Positions 1-5,169 of a stretch of DNA of 5,169 nt are shown piece after piece (within the stretch, counting starts at the first letter, position 1; each line of letters starts with the position of its first letter). The DNA comes from Archangium sp. (GTDB lineage Bacteria > Myxococcota > Myxococcia > Myxococcales > Myxococcaceae), in assembly GCA_016793525.1 (NCBI GenBank), contig JAEUJT010000011.1:1-5169 (forward strand), in the 5' to 3' direction. Both the position numbers and the translations under genes were made by a program. The notes under the pieces are model-generated. The model made no database searches. It was not told the origin of the DNA and was given only the letters and a program-made list of their open reading frames with translations.

Positions 1-63
1 ACCGCGACCTGCCTCACCGCTGATGGCGGCGTCGGTTCGCGAAGCGACGCGGGCGTCTGTCAC
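1..63 (-). CDS. Possible 5' end of a downstream gene (partial)
   Basis: On the minus strand a GTG at 63-61 opens a frame that stays open for all 21 codons to the window edge. It begins (M)TDARVASRTDAAISG and its third codon positions are mostly C or G, like the real genes here. It starts 7 bases after the transglycosylase stop codon, a spacing typical of an operon and of translational coupling. There is no good Shine-Dalgarno sequence in front of the GTG. An ATG at 67-65 in another frame gives only 17 codons before a stop. The peptide is too short to assign a family, and the frame may be open by chance in such GC-rich DNA. Confidence 0.35.
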   Translation of the reverse strand, partial: MTDARVASRTDAAISGEAGRG

Positions 64-70
64 CCATAAC

Positions 71-2269
71 TCAGAAGCGAACGCCCCCGTCTGCCGCGGC
101 GGGAATGCGCAGCGGGAGCGCGGCGCCCGAGCCTTGGTACAGCAGCTCGTACATGCGCGTGTCGGCCACGACCTGCTTCACGTAGGCCCGCGTCTCGCGG
201 AAGGGAATCTCTTCGATCCACTCGTCGAGCTGGAGCTGGCCGCGCGACGTCACCCAGCGCTCCACCGCCTTCGGGCCGGCGTTGTAGGCCGCCGCGCTCA
301 CCGCCACGTGCCCGAAGCGTCGCTGCAGCGCCGCGATGTACCAGGCGCCGAACCGCACGTTGACCGAAGGAATGGAGAGCGAGTCGGCGGGCGGAGGCGG
401 CTCTCCCAACGCAGTCGCGACCTCACGCGCCGTCGGGGGAATGAGCTGCAACAGCCCGCGCGCGTCGGCTCCGCTCGTCACGTCGGGGCGAAAGCCGCTC
501 TCGCGACGCATCAGCGCCCACACCAGGGCGGAAGACACGTCGAAGCGGCGGGCATGCGTCTCGACCTCGGCTTGGTACGCGCGCGGGTAGAGCAGCGCCA
601 GCGCGTCGGGGTTCTTCTGGGCATACGCCGCGGCCCAGAGGTATTTGGCGGCGAGCGCGTGCGCCGCGCCATGGGCTTCGATCGCGGCCAGCCCCTGCGC
701 CATCGCCAGCGCGTCGACGGAGGAGACACCGTACGTCGCCGCGGTGACCGCCTCGGCAGCGTCGCGGAACAGCCCGGTGCGGGCCAACTCGTGTGCGAGC
801 GTCAGCGAAACGGGCACCTGCCTCGGCGCGCGTTCGAGCGGCAGGGCGTTGAACGGGTGGGCGACCGGCGCCCCCAACTCGGCCAACCGGAGCCTCGCGA
901 GCTCTCCATAGAGCGACGCGGGCCAGGTGGAGGCCACCGCCCGGTACTCCGCCCCGACGTCGACCGCCTCCTCGCGCGGCTGGCCGGCTGAACGCCCCGC
1001 ACGACCGGCGCCATCGTCCCGAGGAGGGGCCTCGAGTTGGGGGACGGCACCGCGCGCGCCTCTCTGCCCCGCCCGCGCAACCCAGTACGACGCCTGCGGC
1101 ACGAGTGCCGATGAAGGGAAGTCGAGCACCAGCGAGCTCCACACGGCCCGCGCTTCGGGCTCGCGACGGAGGCGCCACAGCGCATAGCCACGGAACCACC
1201 GCGCTTCATCGGCCCGCTTGGCGCGGGGACGTTCGTTCTCGAATTGCGCCAAGGCGGGTACGGCGCCCGCGTCGTCGCTCTCGTTGAAGAACAACCACGC
1301 CGCCAGATACGCCGCTTCGTCGGCTTCGAGACGCGCCGGGAACCGCGCCGCCAACCCGCGAAAGATCGCGCGTGCATCGGCGTTTGCCCCGCGTTTCATC
1401 AAGAGCTTTCCGTGGAGCAGCTGGGCCTCCGCGGACATCGGAGCGGGTCCTTCGGCGGCGCGGGTGAACGCCTCCGTGGCGCGTGCGTCGTCACCTTTCG
1501 CTGACCAGACCTGGCCCCGGAGGAGGTTCGCGCGCGCCCGGAGGGAGGCTTCGTTCAGCTGCAGCTCCGCGACCTCTTTCAAGGCTCGCTCCAGCGCGCC
1601 GCCCTGCATCAGATGCTCGGCTCGGGACACGCGCTGGTCAGCAGTGAAGGACGCACCCTCCAACCGCTGCGCCGCTCGATCCGCGTGCGGGTGCGCTGGA
1701 AACGCCAGGTACAGCCGCTGCCAATCCGCTCTCGCGCCCGCGGCGTCGCCGGTGGCTTCGAATGCCAGTGCTCGGGTGAGCAGCTCTTCAGGGCCAGGCG
1801 CGCCTCCGCGTACCGCGGCCAGCGTTCGCGCTGGTTGACCCGCCTCGAGCCACAGCTCGGCCAGCCGGCGATCGATTCTGATCCGCAGCCATGGTGGCGC
1901 CCCGGTGCGCGCGCGTTCGAGGGTCTTCATCGCCGCGGTGAGATCTCCCGACCACGCTTCGGCTTCACCGAGATACCACCCGTGAAAGGGCTTCAGCGAC
2001 GCGGGGGCTGGAACGGCGCGAAGCTGGCGCACGGCGGCGGGCGCGTCTCCGCTCGACAGCGCCACCAACCCGCTGAGGAGTGAGAGCTGCCCGCGGCGCT
2101 GGCAGCGGTGCGACTCACATTCCGCCAGCTCCCGCTCCACGATCGCCGAGACGTCGTCGCGTTGGGCGCGCAGCGCGTCGAGAAGGGCAGCTGATTGCGC
2201 CGATGCGATCGACGAGCTCACAATTGCAGTGACAGCGCACAACAAAACGAGGGGTGGTGGGTTTGACAT
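71..2269 (-). CDS. Exported soluble lytic transglycosylase, Slt70-like, with TPR superhelix and SLT (GH23) domain
   Basis: Predicted peptidoglycan lytic transglycosylase of 732 residues. The family cleaves the MurNAc-GlcNAc bond with formation of 1,6-anhydroMurNAc, in the periplasm. Residues 1-24 look like a signal peptide: a hydrophobic run from L7 to about I21, then ASA before Q25. The n-region MSNPPP carries no positive side chain, which is unusual. No lipobox is seen around C11. Residues about 60-400 are alpha-helical TPR-like repeats, with recurring FPxxxxAD-type turns near 190 and 310. A WPASLYGELARLRL stretch (449-462) resembles the linker segment of soluble lytic transglycosylases. 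The SLT domain spans about 570-712: E590 in RRESGF is the expected catalytic acid, followed by GLLQL (605-609), AYNAGP (661-666) and ETRAYV (692-697). Length is close to the family's but slightly longer, helped by a Gly/Arg/Pro-rich insertion at about 402-438. An in-frame TGA two codons upstream fixes the start at or after this ATG. I infer an Slt70-type role in cell-wall turnover; the exact paralogue is unknown. Confidence 0.95.
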   Translation of the reverse strand: MSNPPPLVLLCAVTAIVSSSIASAQSAALLDALRAQRDDVSAIVERELAECESHRCQRRGQLSLLSGLVALSSGDAPAAVRQLRAVPAPASLKPFHGWYLGEAEAWSGDLTAAMKTLERARTGAPPWLRIRIDRRLAELWLEAGQPARTLAAVRGGAPGPEELLTRALAFEATGDAAGARADWQRLYLAFPAHPHADRAAQRLEGASFTADQRVSRAEHLMQGGALERALKEVAELQLNEASLRARANLLRGQVWSAKGDDARATEAFTRAAEGPAPMSAEAQLLHGKLLMKRGANADARAIFRGLAARFPARLEADEAAYLAAWLFFNESDDAGAVPALAQFENERPRAKRADEARWFRGYALWRLRREPEARAVWSSLVLDFPSSALVPQASYWVARAGQRGARGAVPQLEAPPRDDGAGRAGRSAGQPREEAVDVGAEYRAVASTWPASLYGELARLRLAELGAPVAHPFNALPLERAPRQVPVSLTLAHELARTGLFRDAAEAVTAATYGVSSVDALAMAQGLAAIEAHGAAHALAAKYLWAAAYAQKNPDALALLYPRAYQAEVETHARRFDVSSALVWALMRRESGFRPDVTSGADARGLLQLIPPTAREVATALGEPPPPADSLSIPSVNVRFGAWYIAALQRRFGHVAVSAAAYNAGPKAVERWVTSRGQLQLDEWIEEIPFRETRAYVKQVVADTRMYELLYQGSGAALPLRIPAAADGGVRF

Positions 2270-2292
2270 TGATCAACGTTCCGCCGTATTGA
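2263..2292 (+). promoter_or_regulatory. Weak candidate promoter for the small cysteine-cluster gene
   Basis: A perfect TTGACA at 2263-2268 on the plus strand overlaps the start codon of the divergent transglycosylase gene. An imperfect -10-like TATTGA lies 18 bases later (2287-2292) and matches the consensus only in its first half. An 8-bp palindrome TTGATCAA (2269-2276) abuts the -35 element and could be an operator for either direction. This is read by eye. High-GC bacteria often use divergent promoter sequences, so the call is tentative. Confidence 0.25.
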
Positions 2293-2350
2293 CGCCCCGC
2301 CTCGTGAGCGTGGTCGCTGAGGGCTTTTTCCACGGGGGATTTACCAACCA

Positions 2351-2356
2351 GGGAGG
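2351..2356 (+). promoter_or_regulatory. Ribosome binding site of the 77-residue cysteine-cluster gene
   Basis: GGGAGG sits 9 bases before the ATG at 2366. It is a near-ideal Shine-Dalgarno sequence at good spacing. It decides both the start and the strand here, because a longer 109-codon frame overlaps on the opposite strand without comparable support. Confidence 0.75.
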
Positions 2357-2365
2357 CCGAATCAG

Positions 2366-2599
2366 ATGAAGCCGTGTCCGACCGAACTGTCCCAGAGCAT
2401 CAACCCGGAAGCCGGGCCGAAGCGCTTGGGCGTCGAAGAGCACCGTAACCTCAATTGTTCCCACTACGACAACTGCCTCGATGAGGCTGTCCGTCGCGGG
2501 TGGCAGAGCTTCACCTGCATCAAGTGCCCGTTGTACGCGCTCCCGTCGGGGCCGCAAATGGGCATCGAAGGCTTCGCGACGCAGCGTCGCGCTGTCTGA
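2366..2599 (+). CDS. Small cysteine-cluster protein, putative metal-binding, function unknown
   Basis: A 77-residue cytoplasmic protein with no signal peptide or membrane segment. C31, C37, C51 and C54 form the pattern C-x5-C-x13-C-x2-C, with NCSHYDNCLDEAV around the first pair and FTCIKCPLY around the second. C4 lies in the N-terminal KPCP. Four spaced cysteines with an aromatic W46/F49 between the pairs suggest a structural zinc site or possibly an iron-sulfur site. I cannot tell which, and I do not recognise a named family. The gene has a strong GGGAGG ribosome binding site and codon use like its neighbours. It is divergent from the lytic transglycosylase and convergent with the receiver-protein gene, so it is probably transcribed alone. 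Possible roles include a small regulator or adaptor; nothing in the sequence selects one. Confidence 0.75.
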   Translation: MKPCPTELSQSINPEAGPKRLGVEEHRNLNCSHYDNCLDEAVRRGWQSFTCIKCPLYALPSGPQMGIEGFATQRRAV

Positions 2600-2622
2600 C
2601 ATACGAGAATCGTTTGGAGTGA

Positions 2623-2656
2623 GGCGCCTCCCCCGGTTTGAGCCGCGGGAGGCGTC
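2623..2656. terminator. GC-rich hairpin between convergent genes, possible bidirectional terminator
   Basis: CGCCTCCC (2625-2632) pairs perfectly with GGGAGGCG (2647-2654). After one C/C mismatch the stem continues CGG/CCG, closing a six-base loop TTTGAG (2637-2642). A G-T pair and a G-C pair extend the base. The hairpin lies 23 bases past the stop of the plus-strand cysteine-cluster gene and 37 bases past the stop of the minus-strand receiver gene. The trailing T tract is poor on both strands: on the plus strand only TTT follows (2661-2663), and on the minus strand there is none. A second, smaller inverted repeat, GCTGCG/CGCAGC (2668-2673 and 2688-2693), lies directly after the receiver gene's stop. 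Terminator function is inferred from stem strength and position. Confidence 0.5.
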
Positions 2657-2693
2657 AGCGTTTCTGGGCTGCGTTCACGCCGGGCAGCGCAGC

Positions 2694-4451
2694 TTACGCA
2701 GCGCGGCGAAGCACCACGACGCCGCGGCGGAGGAGATCTTTCATCGTCTCCTCGATGTCGACGGGTGAGGCGTCGAGCCGGGCGATGACCTCGCGAGGCG
2801 GCAATCGTTCTTCACAGATCAGCCGCGCAGGCTCGAGGTACTGCTTCGGGCCGACCTGGCGGTAGACCGAGTAGAGCTCTTGGTTCACCTCGAGCTGCGT
2901 CGCCGAGACGAGCAGGTTCTCTCGTACCCGTCGCTCGTTCTCGTTCAACGTGGCGCAGGCGCGCTCGAGCAACACCTCGGTGCTGAGGAACAACGTCTGC
3001 GTCACCCCCGGTTGCGCACCCGGGAGCCAGGCGCCTTCGGCCGCCCGCGATGCGATGAAGGCGTTGAAGGCCCGTTCGCCCTCGGCGCGGTACTTCCCGG
3101 CGATGGCGGAGGCCGCGATGCAGGTGCCACCGTTGATGATCAACGTGTAGCTCGCCCAGCCGTCTTTCACGTCGAGCCGGCCGCTCAGGTACCGCACCGC
3201 GAGTTGGCGCAGCGTCCACTGGGGGCCGACGGAGGCGATGGCGAAGTCGGTGGCCTGCCCTGACATCAGCGACGCCAACACCGTCTGCCGCGGCTCGAGC
3301 ATCTTCTTCGCTTGGGTGATCAGGGCGTCGAGCCGGGTGCCCTTCGACAGGTATGCCTGCGCGCCGGCGTTCAACGCGCGCAGCGACTCGCGGTAGTCGT
3401 CGTGCGCGGAGATGAAGGCGATGGGCAGCTCGCGGGTGCGAAAGTCTTCGCGCAGCACGCGCAACATGCCCCAGCCGTCGAGGTGCGGCATGTTGAGATC
3501 GGCGAACACCAAGTCGAACTCTCGCTGCAGCGCGATGTCGGCGCCCTGCTGCCCATCGCTGGCTGTCGTGACGTTGAAGCCGTGCTTCGAGAACAACGTC
3601 GAGAACATGCGCAGCAGCGACTCGTCGTCGTCGACCAGCAGCAGGCGAACCTGGTTGCCGGGAACCGGCTCGGCGTCGTGCACGGGTGCGGGCGGAGGCG
3701 GGGCGGTGGGGGAGACCTCGAAGCTCTGCGTCTCGTCGTCGGGGCCGACCTCGGCGCCGGTGAGAATCTCTTCTGCCTCGTCGCTGTCGCCGACGTTGAT
3801 CACCACGCCCGCGCCGTCGCCGCTCTGGCCCGCGACCTCGGTGAAGGCCCAGGTGGCTTTGGGGAGCGCCAGCATGTGCTTCAGCGCGTCGGGGCCCGCG
3901 GCGCCGAGGAACGCCGCTCGCTGGAGCTTGCCGAGCACGAAGCTCGCCTTGGCCTCGTTCGGAGTGCGCGCGTTGAGCGTCACGACCCCTGAGCGGCGGG
4001 TGCGGCGAATGTGATCGATCAGGCGCTGCAGCGTTTTGGAATCTCCGGTGCCCGACACCGTGCCCGGCCGCGACGACAGATCTTCCCACAGCATCTTGGT
4101 GGGCTGAATGTGCGCTTCGGTGAAGGGCGGGGCGATCACCGCCACCACACCAGTGCGCAACCCGCTCACGAACGGCGCGTCGCTCAAATCGTTCGACACA
4201 CACACGATGGGGAGGCCCGAGGTCGCGGCGTCGGTGGACACCTTGTCGAGCACCTGGATCACGAAGTCGGACGCCATGTCGCCGAAGACGATCAAGAGAT
4301 CGGGCTTGAGCTGGCGAATGCCGCCGCCCACTTTTCGACGATCGGTGACGAACCGGTAAAACACGCCCTGCTGATTGAAAGCCTGAGCGATGCCCCCCTG
4401 GGCCGGTCGGTCTTCGTCGATGCCGAGAATGACGGGCTTCGGCGCGGTCAT
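2694..4451 (-). CDS. Receiver protein with degenerate N-terminal receiver, intact receiver and PATAN/DUF4388 domains
   Basis: A 585-residue cytoplasmic signalling protein without signal peptide or membrane segment. Residues about 5-120 resemble a receiver fold: they keep the acidic DED (12-14) and S87, but have F56 where the phosphoacceptor Asp is expected and P108 where the Lys is expected, so this copy is probably not phosphorylated. Residues about 131-205 look like a PATAN/DUF4388 domain (TLQRLIDHIRRTRRSGVVTL, then a FVLGKLQRAAFLG strand pair). An acidic, Pro-rich linker (about 221-267) follows. The second receiver (268-386) is complete: D274-D276, phosphoacceptor D318 in FADLNMP, S348 and K370. 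Residues about 393-480 look like a second PATAN/DUF4388-type region (LSGRLDVKDGWASYTLIING), and the tail 520-585 is helical. No HTH, kinase or GGDEF output is seen, so output is likely by protein contact. The frame continues upstream into the CAP gene, but there it reads as Arg/Ser/Pro-rich shadow sequence. I place the start at MTAPKP; an ATG at 4493 just after GTGGAGA is the alternative (599 residues). It may be co-transcribed with the CAP gene upstream. Confidence 0.9.
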   Translation of the reverse strand: MTAPKPVILGIDEDRPAQGGIAQAFNQQGVFYRFVTDRRKVGGGIRQLKPDLLIVFGDMASDFVIQVLDKVSTDAATSGLPIVCVSNDLSDAPFVSGLRTGVVAVIAPPFTEAHIQPTKMLWEDLSSRPGTVSGTGDSKTLQRLIDHIRRTRRSGVVTLNARTPNEAKASFVLGKLQRAAFLGAAGPDALKHMLALPKATWAFTEVAGQSGDGAGVVINVGDSDEAEEILTGAEVGPDDETQSFEVSPTAPPPPAPVHDAEPVPGNQVRLLLVDDDESLLRMFSTLFSKHGFNVTTASDGQQGADIALQREFDLVFADLNMPHLDGWGMLRVLREDFRTRELPIAFISAHDDYRESLRALNAGAQAYLSKGTRLDALITQAKKMLEPRQTVLASLMSGQATDFAIASVGPQWTLRQLAVRYLSGRLDVKDGWASYTLIINGGTCIAASAIAGKYRAEGERAFNAFIASRAAEGAWLPGAQPGVTQTLFLSTEVLLERACATLNENERRVRENLLVSATQLEVNQELYSVYRQVGPKQYLEPARLICEERLPPREVIARLDASPVDIEETMKDLLRRGVVVLRRAA

Positions 4452-4515
4452 GAGACCACTTTCAAAGCACGGACTGACGCCCAACACGAGCATTCTCCAC
4501 TGGGGCTGGAGCACC

Positions 4516-5169
4516 TCAGTGGGCGTAGACCACCACCACCAGGCTCCGGCCCGACGGGCCTTTCGCGACCCCCACGCCCACCAGGGTGTTGCGCGCGTTG
4601 GTGAGGTTCTTCGAAGCGGGCACCGCGGAGGCCACGTCGGCCACGTACACATCGACCGAGGTCGACGCGACGTCGGGCAGCGCGGCGAAGACCCGATCAT
4701 GCACCTTCGGGACGCCCGGGAGCTCCACTTTGGGCATGTTCTGGGCCACGGCCGCCTCGGCGTGTGAGGTCGCAATGACCTCGAGGGCTGGAGCGACCGC
4801 GAGCGGCTTGAGCTTGCGCTGGGCGCGCTGGGCGTTGATCGCGGCGTAGGTCGCGTTGATCGGGTTGCCGTCGATGGGCGCCGTCGGCGTGGCCAACACC
4901 TCGACGAGCACGATGGTGCCATCGGAGCGCTCGACCACCCCCACCCCCAACGCCGTGTAGCCGGGCGTCATCAGGTTCTTGCGGTGCCCCGGGCTGTGCT
5001 CGATGCCGAAGTGGGCCGCGAGTGGGCCCGACGACGCACCCAGATTTTCACCGGCCGCGCTGTAGTCGTATTTCGCGTCGACGAGGCGCTGTTTGAGATC
5101 GCTGCCGTCGGGGGCGACGTGGGCGAAGAAGCCGTCGTCGGTCATCCGCTGCGCGTAGCGTTGGGCGAT
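4516..5169 (-). CDS. CAP (SCP/PR1-like) domain protein with a second, degenerate CAP-like half; 5' partial
   Basis: The frame is open to the window edge, so 217 C-terminal residues are visible and the true start lies outside. An ATG at 5145 is internal: the eight codons before it (IAQRYAQR) continue the helix expected before the first CAP histidine. Numbering from the edge, residues 1-95 hold the end of a CAP domain: H17 in FFAHVAPDG, AGENL with E41, HSPGHRKNL with H62, and the closing strands LGVGVV and IVLVEV. H17, E41 and H62 match three of the conserved cavity residues of the family, and E57 may be the fourth. Residues about 102-217 restart with CAP-like INAQRAQRKLKPLAV and ATSHAEAAVAQNM, and end with KNLTNARNTLVGVGVAKG and VVVVYA, but lack GEN and the GHR motif. 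Bacterial CAP proteins are usually exported; the N-terminal signal cannot be seen here. The biochemical role is unknown. The receiver gene follows 64 bases downstream on the same strand. Confidence 0.88.
   Translation of the reverse strand: MAQRYAQRMTDDGFFAHVAPDGSDLKQRLVDAKYDYSAAGENLGASSGPLAAHFGIEHSPGHRKNLMTPGYTALGVGVVERSDGTIVLVEVLATPTAPIDGNPINATYAAINAQRAQRKLKPLAVAPALEVIATSHAEAAVAQNMPKVELPGVPKVHDRVFAALPDVASTSVDVYVADVASAVPASKNLTNARNTLVGVGVAKGPSGRSLVVVVYAH

Noticed and set aside
23..991. 322-codon plus-strand frame antisense to the transglycosylase
   Set aside because: It is rich in Arg, Gly, His and Val with no domain motif, and lies opposite the conserved SLT catalytic domain. It is explained as an antisense shadow.
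2311..2325. Possible sigma-54 promoter (GG...GC) upstream of the cysteine-cluster gene
   Set aside because: The spacing between the GG and GC elements is one base short of the required ten, and the flanking consensus bases are missing.
2307..2329. AGCG/CGCT mini-stem followed by a TTTTT run before the cysteine-cluster gene
   Set aside because: The stem has only 4 bp and is separated from the T run by six bases, too weak for an intrinsic terminator or attenuator.
2273..2602. 109-codon minus-strand frame opposite the cysteine-cluster gene
   Set aside because: It lies fully across the plus-strand gene, which has the better ribosome binding site and a coherent cysteine motif. This frame shows no recognisable motif and would run head-on into the transglycosylase start region.
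2812..4203. 463-codon minus-strand frame inside the receiver gene
   Set aside because: Its translation is an Arg/His/Ala-rich shadow without motifs, whereas the competing frame encodes an intact receiver.
4452..4922. 157-codon upstream extension of the receiver gene
   Set aside because: It overlaps the CAP gene in another frame and reads as Arg/Ser/Pro/Thr-rich low-complexity sequence, typical of an out-of-frame shadow in GC-rich DNA.
5143..5145. ATG as the start of the CAP gene
   Set aside because: The frame is open upstream to the window edge and the preceding residues fit the CAP helix, so this Met is internal and the gene is truncated by the window.

Overview
The window comes from a GC-rich chromosome with a strong G/C preference at third codon positions. 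The gene set (a receiver protein with PATAN/DUF4388 domains, a TPR-type lytic transglycosylase and a small cysteine-rich protein) suggests a myxobacterium or a relative (Myxococcota, formerly Deltaproteobacteria). This is inferred from gene style only, as there is no rRNA or taxonomic marker. I see no tRNA, rRNA, CRISPR array, insertion sequence or phage gene.

Layout from low to high coordinates. (1) Positions 1-63, minus strand: a possible 5' end of a further gene, running off the window. (2) Positions 71-2269, minus strand: an exported soluble lytic transglycosylase (Slt70-like) with a complete C-terminal SLT catalytic domain. (3) Positions 2366-2599, plus strand: a 77-residue protein with a four-cysteine cluster, divergent from the transglycosylase across a 96-bp gap. 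(4) Positions 2623-2656: a GC-rich hairpin between convergent genes. (5) Positions 2694-4451, minus strand: a 585-residue receiver protein, read as degenerate receiver, PATAN/DUF4388, linker, intact receiver and C-terminal PATAN/DUF4388-like region. (6) Positions 4516-5169, minus strand: a CAP (SCP/PR1-like) protein cut by the window edge, which appears to hold a second, degenerate CAP domain.

The CAP gene and the receiver gene share a strand with a 64-bp gap and may be co-transcribed. The transglycosylase acts on peptidoglycan in the periplasm. The receiver protein is probably a cytoplasmic output adaptor working through protein-protein contacts, since no DNA-binding or enzymatic output domain is visible. 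A functional link between the two halves is not shown by the sequence. No gene-free stretch exceeds 300 bases. I found no convincing new multi-gene system. The best leads are the receiver/PATAN architecture, the tandem CAP protein and the small cysteine-cluster protein.
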